A stretch of DNA of 64,000 nt from Agapetus fuscipes (GCA_951799405.1 OX637339.1:11718001-11782000), one strand, 5' to 3'. Counted from the stretch's first letter, positions 30,001 through 39,615 are shown. Notes: generated by a model from the letters alone, not told the origin. Made by a program: numbers and translations.

Positions 30001-32486
30001 GTAATACCCAGAGTAGCTTTCATAAAGGCTTTTTGCACCTGCTCTAGCTATATGCCACCCTTGAATGCATGTTACATGAGCCAGATAAGACGGCTGAAGA
30101 CGTTAATAGTTGTTTACTCCTGTACCTTCTCTCGCTCTCCCTCCTGGGAAGCTGCGCCTTGATGGCCTTGAGGCTCAGGGAGTGCCTGCGCTCTATCAGC
30201 ATGAAGCCACGGTTCAGCAGCCGCTGGCAGATCTCATTCAGCTGCTTGCACACCTACAACACAGACCACATCAGCATCACAGAACCAACAACATCAAAAT
30301 GACTCATTTGTTCTGTCACTATGGCCTGAATGACACACTTTGAGGGTTAAAAATAATAATACTAGGATGATTTATTTGGTAAGCACTGTTTTTTGTGTAA
30401 ATCCCACTTCAAGAGCCCTTTGCGAACTTGGTCGTCACTGCCATCATCATCTTCTAAAGGCAGAGCCTTGTTGTGTCAGCCATTTATCTCTGTCTGTTGC
30501 CATCCTCTTGAAATGCGAATAGAAGGAGACATCCATGAGCCGCTTGACATCCTTGAAGTATGGAGTTCTTGGGCGACCTCTTGTTCGTCTTCCCAAGATT
30601 TTGCCTTAGAAGATGTTGTTAAGAAAGGTGCTATGTCTAATCGAGTGCCGTATTAGCTTGGTCGCTATAGAAAGCGCCAATTCTCAAGCAAGACCCAGTT
30701 TTTTAAAGGCTAAATGGACCTTCAGTGACCGGTCTTTGGTAAAGGTAAATGAATTTTTCACCCAGCCAAGAGTATATTGAAAATATAAATGGTATTTTTT
30801 TTTTGCTCCTCCGGGATTCCAACCCACAACCTTCCATTTACGAGTCCGAAGTGTTAACCACTAGACTACGGACCGGCCACCACTTACGGCCTGAATGACA
30901 CACTTTGAGGGTTGTTTGTGATGTTGGCTGTACATAAAGAGTGCTCACGTAAACAAACTGTCTTCGATTCTTCTTTTTCTTCTTATAACTGTAGGTGTTA
31001 TAGCCGCGGGGATCAAGACAGGTTATTTGGAACCGGATAACGCTGGTTCGAATCCCGTGACGATAACTTCGACCCTGGTTCAACAGATGCCGTTGCATGC
31101 ACACAAACTTCTGCTTTCGCATGAAGACAACTGGCCAGGTAAAATAGGTTGGTGGATTGCATTCCTTTCCACAAATATTTTTTTTTTTTTTTTTTTAAAT
31201 AAAAAAAATAACTCGTCTGGAAGTTAGCGATCATACAGCAATTAACACCCTTGATTCTGATACACAAATAAGGAATCTTGTGCTTCTCGTGTCAAACCAC
31301 TGTCTCAGGTTCTTCAGCCAAGATGCTCTCCTTCAACCTGGAGCTTATCGTCCCTCAATTCTTTCCTAAATGATGAGATGAAGGGGCAAATATTTCTCAT
31401 TATATGGTTGAAATAAACCAATTTTGGCCTTTTGACGATATCAGGAGTTTGGCTGATATTCAGACAGGAAAGAACCTAAACATTAGTGACTTGATCCACC
31501 CAGGAGATTTTTAACATCCTTAGCCTTCCTGTTGGCAACACTAGCGCCCTCTAGCAGAGAGACAGACGGGCAATCAACCAGAACTTGCAGTTTTCACTCC
31601 TATGCATATCCACGTTACCCCTAAATATAGTGAGGTCCCTAAAATATGCTTCTATAATGCAACTGTATCATATTTATTTTCACAGGTAAGGCGACCGGAC
31701 TTACGCCAACAACTTCATATGAAGTGGGGTGTTTTCAGCTTCCGAGGGGACTAGTTTTCATTTCTTGTAAAAATCTGAGTACACCTTGCTGATAAATAGA
31801 CAGTTCAATTTTATAAAATACAGAGATTAGTTTCCTTGATCAATAGGTTGGTGTAAGGCTGACCACCCACACTGTAAATAATTATTCACTTTGCCAATGC
31901 TGTTTCAGGAAAGGTCGGCAAGAGTTGCAGGACTTATGATCATTTGAGATTGGGTTTTAATGTTGTAGGTCCACATGCGGCACGTGTAAACGCGAACTTA
32001 TACATGTCTGCTTATGGGATTGCATTTCATTTGATTCTTAAATGTAATGTATCTTTGAAACTTAGATTATAGATAGCCCTGTTACAACGGAAGACGGCAA
32101 GAGAAGCACTTTGTTCATTAGTGTGAATCTGGATGTCAATAAATCTTAGCAGCTGATTAAATATTATAGAATGGAATCACAAAAATATCTATTGTGCTAT
32201 CTACTTACATGTTTACATTTTTTGCTGCCTTATATTTGGTAGAAAAAAAACAATCAAAAAGGCATTTCAACACTAAAACAAACGTAATACGATGAAACAT
32301 ACATTATTTATTACATATTTAGGATTTAAAACCATAATAGAAGGATATTATGCTAGAAGTTTATCGGGATAATTCTAGAAGAAAATATTCCACGGTACTT
32401 ACGATCCTCCGCTTGGCGATCTCGTCATACGTCAGATATCCGAGGATCTGCTCTATAACGTCCACCGGGAGCTGCAAGAAGTTCAT
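21054..32486 (-). CDS. FBXO28: F-box protein of the FBXO28 type, nine exons, 542 aa
   Basis: Coding exons, 5' to 3': 32486-32403, 30253-30126, 29298-29006, 26523-26399, 25677-25590, 24936-24850, 22830-22726, 22481-22340, 21630-21054. Every junction has GT/AG and matching phase; the total is 543 codons. The F-box spans exons 1-2 (NFLQLPVDVIEQILGYLTYD ... VCKQLNEICQRLLNRGF). Then come the FBXO28 hallmarks AIKAQLPRRESERR (exon 2), RHCDILTSIETRLSMLSMTY, CCFIPGRVLDEVRRVL and AHEVLQELRDISSMAIEHFD (exon 3), and a helical region in exons 4-6. In vertebrates this protein is the substrate adaptor of a nuclear SCF ubiquitin ligase. Exon 8 has a Ser run from a (GCT)n tract. Exon 9 adds a Thr/Asn/Ser-rich stretch, a coiled segment (LLQQLEKIKEFFTKL) and a basic C-terminus, longer than the human protein. 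The start CCAAGATGA is the first ATG before the F-box. Confidence 0.9.
21732..21815. repeat. Short dispersed repeat K (second copy near 49478-49556)
   Basis: 'gagactcccctgatttcaga' ... 'ggtctgtgccacttgttgga' gtgccgca matches 49507-49565 (gagactccctagattctaga ... gtctatgacacttgttgta). It lies in the last intron of the F-box gene (21631-22339). The remaining 500 bp there shows nothing. Confidence 0.55.
22383..22417. repeat. (GCT)n trinucleotide tract in exon 8 of the F-box gene
   Basis: ctgttgctgctactgctgct continuing to gccgcag encodes a run of serines on the minus strand. Such runs vary in length between alleles. Confidence 0.7.
23222..24800 (-). mobile_element. 5'-truncated LINE of the CR1/L2 group in an F-box gene intron
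   Basis: It lies in the intron between exons 24936-24850 and 22830-22726, in the same orientation as the gene. It holds the C-terminal half of a reverse transcriptase (next entry). The 3' end runs into a short (TA)n tract at 23223-23235. The 5' end fades near 24800 with no endonuclease region. Confidence 0.85.
23302..24639 (-). pseudogene. Reverse transcriptase fragment, CR1/L2-type
   Basis: 445 aa stay open from 24639. Motifs in order: KFQSAYRRHHSTETILLRII, VAVLDMSAAFDTVDHSLLVQ, PQGSVLGPLLF, YYSYADDIFIF (catalytic YADD), LKFLGVHLD, and a C-terminal domain ending in GDRAFSSAGPLCWNRLPL and RFRKELKTTIF, the usual end of CR1/L2-group proteins. Just upstream the frame continues as DN-stop-RPVSGLPVLSKVLE, where the family has NYRP, so one nonsense change (about 24647) separates the open part from earlier sequence. 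There is no endonuclease domain, so it cannot move on its own. Confidence 0.88.
25030..25130 (-). repeat. Fold-back E fragment
   Basis: 'gaaacatttggaagctccag' ctctgatagaccacggca ... 'cccggaaagaaactctcc' matches the right arm of the element at 43038-43270. It lies in the F-box gene intron 24937-25589. Confidence 0.65.
26815..28702 (+). mobile_element. hAT-type element, 1888 bp, with a transposase first-exon remnant
   Basis: It is flanked by the 8-bp duplication ATTGACTG (26807-26814 and 28703-28710). Left end CAGTGGCGTGCATATCATAA; right end in reverse complement CAGGGGCGATCATAGGAATT, so the match is good only for the outer bases. Another inverted copy of the left end lies inside (gtatgatagtcacgccactg, to about 28441), perhaps the true end of an inner, related element. 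It lies in the intron between exons 3 and 4 of the F-box gene. The rest is AT-rich. Confidence 0.75.
27339..27608 (+). pseudogene. N-terminal hAT transposase remnant with TTF/ZMYM-like zinc-finger motif
   Basis: 89 aa from ATG 27339. The segment FHKSAYETFPWLTGCVHSNR followed by LFCF is the 'F..SWY...PWL......FCF' signature seen at the start of TTF-type zinc fingers in hAT transposases. The N-terminal part (DNFSCENCKGNVCF) adds a Cys-rich patch. The frame stops soon after, and the catalytic part is missing from this element. Confidence 0.6.
29790..29970 (-). mobile_element. SINE D, nearly complete head (-)
   Basis: In reverse complement: gtccggttagtagtgtgctt, then 'agctcggatttgaatcccac' (B box), 'tgtcagaaatgatt', 'ggtgtttatttcaaac' and 'gaaatgagttccagcacctt'. 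It lies in the second intron of the F-box gene. Confidence 0.75.
30349..30650 (-). mobile_element. LINE C-terminal fragment whose tail is shared with SINE A
   Basis: In reverse complement it codes for ILGRRTRGRPRTPYFKDVKR and then FKRMATDRDKWLTQQGSAFR, the usual end of a LINE protein with a GRPR motif. A 3' UTR of about 80 bp follows (gtgacgaccaagttcgcaaa gggctcttgaagtg ... ccaaataaatcatcc). That 3' UTR is nearly the same as the last 65 bp of SINE A at 20340-20405. It lies in the first intron of the F-box gene. Confidence 0.75.
30651..30880 (-). mobile_element. SINE A copy adjoining the LINE fragment
   Basis: In reverse complement: 'ggccggtccgtagtctagtg' gttaacacttcggactcg, 'aaggttgtgggttggaatcc' (B box), 'tttacctttaccaaagaccg' and 'gggtcttgcttgagaattgg'. 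It has no 5S-like part. A poly(T) run at 30796-30806 lies inside. Confidence 0.8.
31015..31190 (+). mobile_element. SINE B, copy 2
   Basis: B box 'gctggttcgaatcccgtgac', body 'ataacttcgaccctggttca' acagatg, tail 'aggtaaaataggttggtgga' ttgcattcct followed by a long T-run (31177-31196). Confidence 0.75.
31680..31795 (-). mobile_element. SINE D fragment (-)
   Basis: 'acaggtaaggcgaccggact' tacgccaac ... 'gaagtggggtgttttcagct' matches the central D body in reverse orientation. Confidence 0.6.
31832..32074 (+). repeat. Repeat C, copy (+)
   Basis: ttccttgatcaataggttgg ... 'ctgtttcaggaaaggtcggc' aagagttgcagg ... 'gaaacttagattatagat'. It lies in intron 1 of the F-box gene. Confidence 0.8.
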
Positions 32487-32935
32487 CTTGGACTATTTGA
32501 TGGTATATTTGTGTAATTTGCAGTCACTTTTCACACGAATTTTCTGGATATTTTGGTCTCGAGTTGATCTCGCCTCTCGCCCCTGTGACCCGACAGAAAA
32601 ATAATGAAAACAAACAGTGCTGCCACACACACGAACCCAACGATAATATTATGGAAAAAATAATGAAAGTCCTCTTCTTCTTTTGCGTACTAGTCGTGAC
32701 CATCGCGATTCCCTTGCATCGTCTTTTTCTTTTTCGCGTGACAAAGGAATACAAAAGGCATACAAATATTTGTTATTGGTTGCGAAGGACGGCAGTCTCA
32801 TACAAGAATGACGTCTACTCGCCGAAAAAAAGTTTCAAGATCAGAAATTATAGGTTTTTATCTACAAGCAAAAGTTCTACTCAACTTTCACATGAAATCA
32901 TTTCTCCTTGACATTAAATGAGAAACAATTTCTTG

Positions 32936-33208
32936 TTCCTTGTGAATTATAAGTTTGTATGATGCAGACCACCGATGATGTAAAAACTTGGTTTACTTTT
33001 GCCAATGCCACCTCAGTTTTAAGGAAAGGCGACAGGTTGCAACGTTTATATTCATGTGAAGTTTGATTTCTTTTAAACATAGGTAGGTATAGCGGTAGGT
33101 ACGTATGTAACATATTTTGCAAGCGTGATTTTACATGGGCCTACTTGTGGGCATGCATTAAATATAAACCTTAATGTCAATATATCCTTGCAACTTAGAT
33201 TATAGATT
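32936..33208 (+). repeat. Repeat C, copy (+)
   Basis: ttccttgtgaattataagtt ... 'aaggaaaggcgacaggttgc' ... 'gtgggcatgcattaaatata' ... 'ttgcaacttagattatagat'. It lies upstream of the F-box gene. Confidence 0.75.
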
Positions 33209-34114
33209 GCACAGGATGGCAGTCCTATACAAGACGAACGTTTGCTCGCCTAGAAAAATTCTAAATCAAAAAATATTCCAAAATTAAGTATAAAAAAAGT
33301 ACATTAGAAGTATTTAAATAAAAAAGTTTTATTGGAAACAAAAAGTATTACAAAATTGGTAACAAATTAAATTCATAACTTTTGTCGTCGGTACATTATT
33401 TTCGTTTCAAACAATATTAAAAAGAAAAACGCGTAATAATGGTAACAGCTTGAAATCTAATTAAACCAATAAATACTTAACCTATTAATGGTTGGCAATC
33501 TATACCTATTAGATGAGTTTTTTTAAATATTGAAAAATAATAAACAACATTTCTGCCCAAAAATTAGTACAAATTTATAAATTTTCTAAATTTTTAAGTA
33601 GTTGTTTATTTTAATAAGACCACAAAAATAAATAAATATGTAAATACCTAAGAATGCTATATTGAAAAAATGGCAGAAAAAATATTTTTTTTAGTTGTTC
33701 AGTTTATTTTAAAGTTTCGATTAATTTAAAATTACACCAAATGTTTAAATAATATTATGACAATAGTTAAAATATTGCACATTTCATTTTGGCTGAAATT
33801 ACTCTAATAATTCTTGCATAATTAATTATAATGCAAAATCTTTAAAAGCTTATTTTCTAATATTGCACGTCGATCGACTAAAAATATTAAAATTAACTAA
33901 TTCTAAAAACAATGATATCAAAGACAAACAAATCGTGACGTCAGACGGCAAGGTTGCTCGGGAAAAAGATAATAAATATATACGTGCAAACCGGCCTTAG
34001 CATAATTATTAATAAGTTTTGATTTGTTCATTTTTGTTTGGTTTTTTATTTTTGTTTGTTTATCTTTTGTTGTTTTTTATTAACATAGCTTAAGTTGTAA
34101 TTAGCAATAGCTAA
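33209..34114. other. AT-rich intergenic stretch
   Basis: No gene, tandem array or inverted ends were recognised. Confidence 0.4.
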
Positions 34115-34121
34115 ATAAAAT

Positions 34122-34122
34122 A

Positions 34123-34164
<42 letters not shown>
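34122..34164. repeat. Long poly(A) run (about 40 bp)
   Basis: Uninterrupted A tract after 'aaataaaataat'. It may be the tail of an unrecognised retroposon, but no body could be assigned. Confidence 0.8.
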
Positions 34165-34170
<6 letters not shown>

Positions 34171-34324
34171 CCTTACAATAGGGTATGTGCATTAGTGAGG
34201 AATTTGGTAAAAAGTGTGTGATTTGGATAGATAACGATAAGCATATTAGCAAGGTCTTGATTTCAAGTCCAAAATAAAATTCTATGATTTTACATTTGAA
34301 AAAGAACTTTCGTAGGTAATTTTT

Positions 34325-34408
34325 TATCATATGTTGTTCTGTCATTTGTCTTTCTGTCATGTGCCGTTATGTCATGTGTTGTTTCGTCACTGTGCCGTTC
34401 TACCATGG
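34325..34408. repeat. Degenerate 15-bp repeat (about 5 units)
   Basis: Units like gttgttctgtcattt, gtctttctgtcatgt, gccgttatgtcatgt, gttgtttcgtcactgt and gccgttctaccatgg follow one another. Confidence 0.6.
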
Positions 34409-34708
34409 AACCTTAAAATTCACTTTATATATTTATTTTTAGATCAAACGTCTTTACCTTAGAATGTATATTCAGGAAAAATTAACTTTCGCTGTGGGAG
34501 CAACAAGCCCTCAAAAACATAATATTTTGTTATTGGTTGTTAAGTTCCATAGAAATGTGACGTTTGTCCACCGATGAAAAATTCTAGTCCATCATTGTAC
34601 AAAATGTACTAGGTTAGATATTAATCTATTTTGATGACTTGCTTATTGAAAAAAAAACCTACGGTGAATATAAATCTTTTAATTGATAAAACTTAGATAT
34701 GAGTCGTA

Positions 34709-34857
34709 TAGAAGCAAAGGTGACAATCTAGGATTTTTATGTAAATGTGATAAATATATAAAAACTCAGAAAATGACATTCTCTGTGTATTCACATGATT
34801 ATATAATATATTTATCTGATATTTGATAATAATCCAAGATTGCCTCCTTTGCTTCTG
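34709..34857. repeat. Small fold-back element, arms of about 26 bp
   Basis: 'agaagcaaaggtgacaatct' aggatt near 34710-34735 is matched in reverse complement by 'aatccaagattgcctccttt' gcttct at 34831-34855. The loop is AT-rich. No target duplication was found. Confidence 0.65.
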
Positions 34858-34971
34858 TCAATGTATCTTTGCAACTTAGATTACCGACGCAGTTGGTCAC
34901 TTAAAAAAAAAGAGTAAAATAACAATCTCTAATCAAAAGGTTGAACACGAATTTTAATTTTAATACTCTTA

Positions 34972-35458
34972 TGGCGTGTTATAAAGCTAAATCTGCCGTT
35001 TTTGTTTCTTACACTTTATGGTCTTAGCGAAATAGTTACAGTAATGAAAAAAATCAAGCATGTTAATTTTTTTTTATCTTAATTACAAAGCTTGAACAAA
35101 ATATATAACTTAAGAATTGTCACCACAAAAAAATATTTAAAAAAAACGCGTTTTTTTACATTTTTAGCTATTTTTTTCGTGTGTGCTGTATTTTGGAATT
35201 TGTTTTTGCTTTTTAATTACAGAACTATACATTGTTTAGGTTCCGTACTTAACATTTTTTTATAATGTCAATTGTTTTTGAGTAAATATGGAAAAACTGA
35301 AACTACTAAATGAATTAAATTTTAATTAAATCAAAGAACACAGTTTAAAAAAAAAAAAAATTAATAAACATGCTTGATTTTTTTCATTACTGTAACTATT
35401 TTGCTAAGACCATAAAGTGTAAGAAACAAAAATGGCAGATTTAGCTTTATAACACGCC
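34972..35458. mobile_element. Fold-back element with long inverted repeats of about 90 bp
   Basis: From 34973 the left arm reads ggcgtgttataaagctaaat ctgccgtttttg ... caagcatgtt. The right arm, ending at 35458, has the same sequence in reverse complement with only about two differences seen. TTA flanks both sides (34969-34971 and 35459-35461), which may be a 3-bp target duplication. The roughly 300-bp centre is AT-rich and non-coding. Confidence 0.85.
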
Positions 35459-35578
35459 TTAACTCATAAAAACGAATCGTTTTACATCGTTGTTTCTTGA
35501 TTTGAAGGTTTGATCAAATTTTCAGAAAACGAGCAGATCGTGCAACAAGGATCGTGTAAAGTTAGATGTTGATAAAAT

Positions 35579-36043
35579 CAGGCCCGAATTAAGGGCGGTT
35601 CGAGCGGTGCGACCGAAGGCCCGCGGCCAGAGGGTTCCCAAAAATCTTGTTCTTATTATAAATATAAAAATATACAAATAATGTGTATAGATGCAACTTT
35701 TCATCACAGTTCATAACGCCACGTTTTATACAGGCAAAGCGTTCAATAATAAAGAAATAAAAGTTTCTCACAACAAATCTTCCGGGGCCCCACATGAACT
35801 GAATAGGGCCCTGAACAGTAATAAAGAAATATTCTCCTTAAAACTAAAAAAAATCAAGGTAAGGAAAGATACAAAAAAAAAATCTTTTTATGATTTGATC
35901 TTCAAAAAAAAGCATTTTTTATGATGATTTGAAAAAATAGGGATGGAAGGGGGAGAGGTTTTTTACGACGGGAGGGGGGCATATGAGGGGGCCCTCAAGC
36001 TTGTTCCCGCACCAGGGCCCCCAGAGGGGTTAATCCGGGCCTG
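35579..36043. mobile_element. hAT-type MITE family H, copy 1 (465 bp)
   Basis: Ends CAGGCCCGAATTAA and, in reverse complement, CAGGCCCGGATTAA. The perfect 8-bp duplication GATAAAAT lies at 35571-35578 and 36044-36051. Landmarks: 'ggttcgagcggtgcgaccg' near the left end and 'gggccctcaagcttgttccc' gcaccagggcccccagagg near the right. The second copy, 55024-55385, is in the opposite orientation. Confidence 0.93.
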
Positions 36044-36379
36044 GATAAAATAATATACAAATATGAAAAAAAACTTCGTTATGTTTGAGGACTTTGCAAT
36101 CCCTCGGATGCCGTAAAACTCCCATTTAAAATTGAATGCTAGCCTGTGGTGCTTGAGCTGGATCGTGTGAAGTTTGATATCAATCGGATCACAAATATTT
36201 CTTTGTTGGTATTTTTCTATTTGTTCCTGTTTGTGGCGTAAGGCTAACCCCCGTTTTCATGTTTTCATCAGCCTGTCAGGCAATTTCCGGACGTTGGTCT
36301 TCTTCAATCTTCTTTTTGCCTTTCTATTTATTTTTGTGTGCACCGATCCCCATCGCAAAGTTCTCTTGATGTCGTCTAG

Positions 36380-36640
36380 TCACCTTAGAATCGGTCTCCT
36401 AACTCCCCGCTCGGACATCCTGGGCCGCAATTGGACGGTCCTTTTCGTCCACCTGTCGTGGTGCTGTGTTGAAACATGACCTGCCCAGCGCCACTTTAAG
36501 CAGACCATGCGTTGTACAACATCGGTGACCCCAGTGTGTCTGCGGATCTCCTGGTTGGGGCCCATGCCCCTGAGGTTGATTCCCAGCATCCTCCTTTCAA
36601 TCGCTCTTTGGCACGTCCTCAATTTGTTGGTGCTATATTA
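36380..36640 (-). mobile_element. RTE/BovB-type LINE C-terminal fragment
   Basis: 80 aa stay open: RTCQRAIERRMLGINLRGMG, then RHTGVTDVVQRMVCLKWRWA GHVSTQHHDRWTKR. The pattern 'AMER.MLGI.LRD...N..IR..T.V.D...R....KW.WAGH....D.RW' is the region after the reverse transcriptase in RTE elements. Both ends are truncated. Confidence 0.75.
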
Positions 36641-37566
36641 ACAAAACCCTTTAGTTCCCAAGCCATATGTGGAAACTGAAAGCACTCATGACTCATAGAC
36701 TCGTTGATTCTGCCCCTCTCAGTTTTGAAAATAAATTGATTCTACATACCTAAATCACGTAGTGAAACACGCCGGTACTGTCAGTTTTTGGTCAATGGCT
36801 CTAAACTTTTTTCGACTATGGACCACTTTTGACTTTGTTTTCGACCAGAGACCAAGGACTTATTTTACTGTTTATTTTCCGATCAAGGGCCACTTTGACT
36901 GTTTTATCCGACCAAGGACTAATTTGTCTGTTATTTTCCGATCAAGAAGCTTTCATACCTATTGTTTATTTTGTGACCAGAGATCGCTTCGGTTTTCTTC
37001 CTCTGACGGTTTTTTGTTGTTAGAAATCATAAGGAAACAAAATATTCAAAATAAAATATGACGCATGGCCTTTCCCCGGATTTTTCCAAGGCCTTTGCGC
37101 ACCACTGTTTCAAAACCACTATTTTTATAAAATGGTTAACTAAGTAGCTGTATTAAAGAAAGTTAACGCAAGAACTGTATCAAAGCAGCAGATGGTTAAT
37201 CTTTTTTTGTGATTAATGATTAATTAGAATAAAATCATCCTCTGGTAATGCACCATGACTCTTCATTTCGTTTTTAATTTAAATAATTTCATAAATTTTC
37301 AACTGCCAGTTTATTTTTGGAGTTGGAGAAGTTTGGACGTAATGGATAACTGACAGGTGATAGAATTTTTGTTTTTAAAGTGAAAATATCATAGTTTAAA
37401 AAGTAACCCTAAAAGTGAATATTTTTGATTTTTAAATTCTGGGGTGTAAAGTTAAAATAGATGCAAATAAAAAAGATGTGCATTTGTTTCCAAAGTGGAA
37501 TAAGGTATTGACTATTTTACATTTTACTGATAGCCTGAGAAAATGCAAGTGCTTTTCAATTTGGAA
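36641..37566. other. Intergenic stretch with a degenerate internal repeat
   Basis: Between about 36810 and 36975 phrases such as 'gaccaaggact', 'ttttccgatcaag' and 'actgttttat' recur, forming a loose repeat. 'tggctctaaacttttttcga' ctatggaccactttt at 36799 resembles some hAT ends, but no matching right end and duplication was found. Confidence 0.4.
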
Positions 37567-37893
37567 GTCCGGTCGATAGCTCAAGTGCTAAAGCGCTTGC
37601 GTTCCATGCCAAAGGGCTAGAGTTCGATCCCCACCAAAGGTGCAAGAAAGGATTTCCCGTTTCGGTGTTTATTTACAATACAAAATAAAATAAAAACGGC
37701 AAGTTTTACTCAGTCAACAAAAAATGAGAACCAGTTCCGTCAGGAGCTGGGAAACCCCCACTTAAATTGAAAAAGTTTGGTGGAAGGCGGCCCTCTTTCT
37801 TGTGAAATTAAATAGGTTCCAGACGCCACGTGACTCCTTTGGGAACAACGCGATGAGAAGTTGCACTGCATGTGCAGCTTAATTACGTTTTTT
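37567..37893 (+). mobile_element. SINE D, full-length copy
   Basis: tRNA-like head 'gtccggtcgatagctcaagt' gctaaagcg, B box 'ctagagttcgatccccacca', then 'ggtgtttatttac', 'gaaccagttccgtcaggagc' tgggaaacccccactt, and the end 'gcactgcatgtgcagcttaa'. Moderately diverged from 44321-44662. Confidence 0.85.
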
Positions 37894-38440
37894 CAAGTGC
37901 AAGGTTTTGAGTTTTATAAATGACCATCTGAATACAACTTACAAAAGAGTTAAAATGTATTATTTGAACATTTCACCAGGCACGTGCAAAGTAGAGGCAA
38001 ATATATTTCAGAATAAATATTTTTACTTTTGTCCCAAATTCAAATGCATCTTTTACCACGTAGTGCCTACTTTATAGGTAAATGTGCCTCTGTGGAATGG
38101 TCGTTCTTGCATCTTACATTATTTTATTTCTCTTTCATTTTCAACAATGTCTCTCTAAATAACAATGCTAACTTTTGAAATTCAGAAAAATACTGGGGTA
38201 AAAACCTAATTCGTAAAATATTCTCTTCAAACGATTATGTAAGTTTTTACAGCTATGTAACATCCTACGTTGGAGTCAATTATTTTTGTCATTTGTGTGA
38301 TTATTTGAGTAAATTATTCATGTCATTGGAAATGTTAAAAATAAAACTGTCTATTTAAAAAAGGAGCGGGCACTCCACACAGGCAAAAGAACGCAGGAGT
38401 AAAAATACCGTAAACGAAAATTAGTTCAACTCACATTGAT
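37894..38440. other. AT-rich stretch, nothing recognised
   Basis: No supported feature. Confidence 0.4.
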
Positions 38441-38473
38441 TTCTTTTTTGTTTTTAAGCCACTTGACCAATGT

Positions 38474-38750
38474 TCTCCACTTCAGTGTCAGCCACTGACT
38501 TTACCACTGTTTCCTAGTTTAGTGGCAGCCACTATCTTTACCACTGTTCCCCGATGTAGTGGCAGCCCCTGGCTTTACAATTGTTTCCTAGTTTAATGAT
38601 AGCCACTGTTCCCTGGTTCAGTGGCTGTTCACTTGTTTAGTTACATCCACTGTTCCCTGGTTTAATGGCAGCCACTGTTCTCTTGTATATGTGGCAGCCA
38701 CATTGTTTAGTGATTTTACCCCTGTTCCCTGATTCAGTTGCACCCACTAT
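38474..38750. repeat. Degenerate tandem array downstream of the cuticle protein exon
   Basis: Units like 'ccactgttccctggtttagt' ggcagc recur about eight to ten times with spacing near 25-55 bp (for example at 38485, 38540, 38605, 38645 and 38675). It lies on the 3' side of the cuticle gene. Confidence 0.7.
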
Positions 38751-38807
38751 CTTCCCCATTCTATCTATGTAGTAGGACACACCAGCGTGGTTGCTACTGT
38801 TTGCGCT

Positions 38808-39011
38808 TTAGTGGTAGGACACATCCGCGTGGTAGCCACTGGGCCCCGCCCTGTACTGCACCTGCTGCACGCGCCCATCGGGGAGCAGCACGTGGTAGCT
38901 GCCCGCCTTGCCGTTGTGCCCGCCCAGGGAGGTCTCGCTGTGGCCGAAGTCGTTGCCACTGTGGGGGTCCCTCACGCGGTAGCCGAACTCGTACTTGGAC
39001 GCGTACTGGAG
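38808..39011 (-). CDS. Last coding exon of a cuticle protein with a Rebers-Riddiford (CPR) chitin-binding domain (partial)
   Basis: After the acceptor tgttttccag (minus strand, just above 39011), 67 codons read LQYASKYEFGYRVRDPHSGN, DFGHSETSLGGHNGKAGSYH, then VLLPDGRVQQVQYRAGPSGY HADVSYH and TAA at 38808. The pattern Y.F.Y...D..(S/T)G...G......G....GSY.VLLPDGR.Q.V.Y.A...GY.A.VSY is the R&R chitin-binding consensus, closest to RR-2 or pro-resilin-like proteins of hard or elastic cuticle. Local GC is much higher than the surroundings, which supports coding. The 5' exons with the signal peptide were not found in the next 6 kb. Confidence 0.85.
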   Translation of the reverse strand, partial: LQYASKYEFGYRVRDPHSGNDFGHSETSLGGHNGKAGSYHVLLPDGRVQQVQYRAGPSGYHADVSYH

Positions 39012-39239
39012 CTGGAAAACAGGAAGCAGGTGGTCATAAATTCTAGTGTGTATAATTATATATAAAATCTAAGTCTGCAAGTTTTAAGTTTTACATTGTT
39101 TTTGGGCTTATTTTGAAATAAAAAGATTAAATTTTGGTGTTTTAATATAATCAATGAACCCTTCCTTCTCCCACTAGCAAATGTTTATTTTGGATGATAA
39201 TGTTAATAATAGTTTAATATACATCATCATCATCACATC

Positions 39240-39300
39240 ATCTTCACGCTGAAGAAGTCCATGGAAAACATGGGCGAAACTTCCGGAAGCTCCAACACTG
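39240..39300. repeat. Fold-back E fragment
   Basis: 'gaagaagtccatggaaaaca' tgggcgaaacttccggaagctccaac resembles the central and right parts of 43038-43270. Confidence 0.45.
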
Positions 39301-39361
39301 ATTCATTAATTTAGTTTTACAAATAGGGTCGAATTTTTTTTTCTCTTTTTATATCTACTCT

Positions 39362-39615
39362 AATGGACTTGGAACATTCAAAATATCCCTCGGGTATGTG
39401 AAGTCACCCAAAGTAAATAAAAAATGGATTCCCGATAATCAGGGAGTTTTTCTAGTTCACGGAACTGTCTATCCATACTTTTGGCGAAAATGCTAAATGC
39501 AGTGCGGTGCACCATAGTATATTTTCAAACCAGAATTATGACGCTCTGTACTGTCTTTAGCCCGGCCAGGTTGCATCACAAATATTTCTCAGATTTAAAA
39601 TACTCTGAGTCCATT
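39362..39615 (-). repeat. Dispersed repeat J, copy 2
   Basis: Reverse-complement counterpart of 6222-6495, with aaatggattcccgataatca, 'gtactgtctttagcccggcc' and 'aaaatactctgagtc'. Confidence 0.75.

Noticed and set aside
34046..34360. 104-codon minus frame
   Set aside because: It crosses the poly(A) run and codes mainly for a phenylalanine stretch.
36799..37125. Possible hAT element
   Set aside because: The left end resembles a hAT terminus, but no convincing right end and no 8-bp duplication were found.
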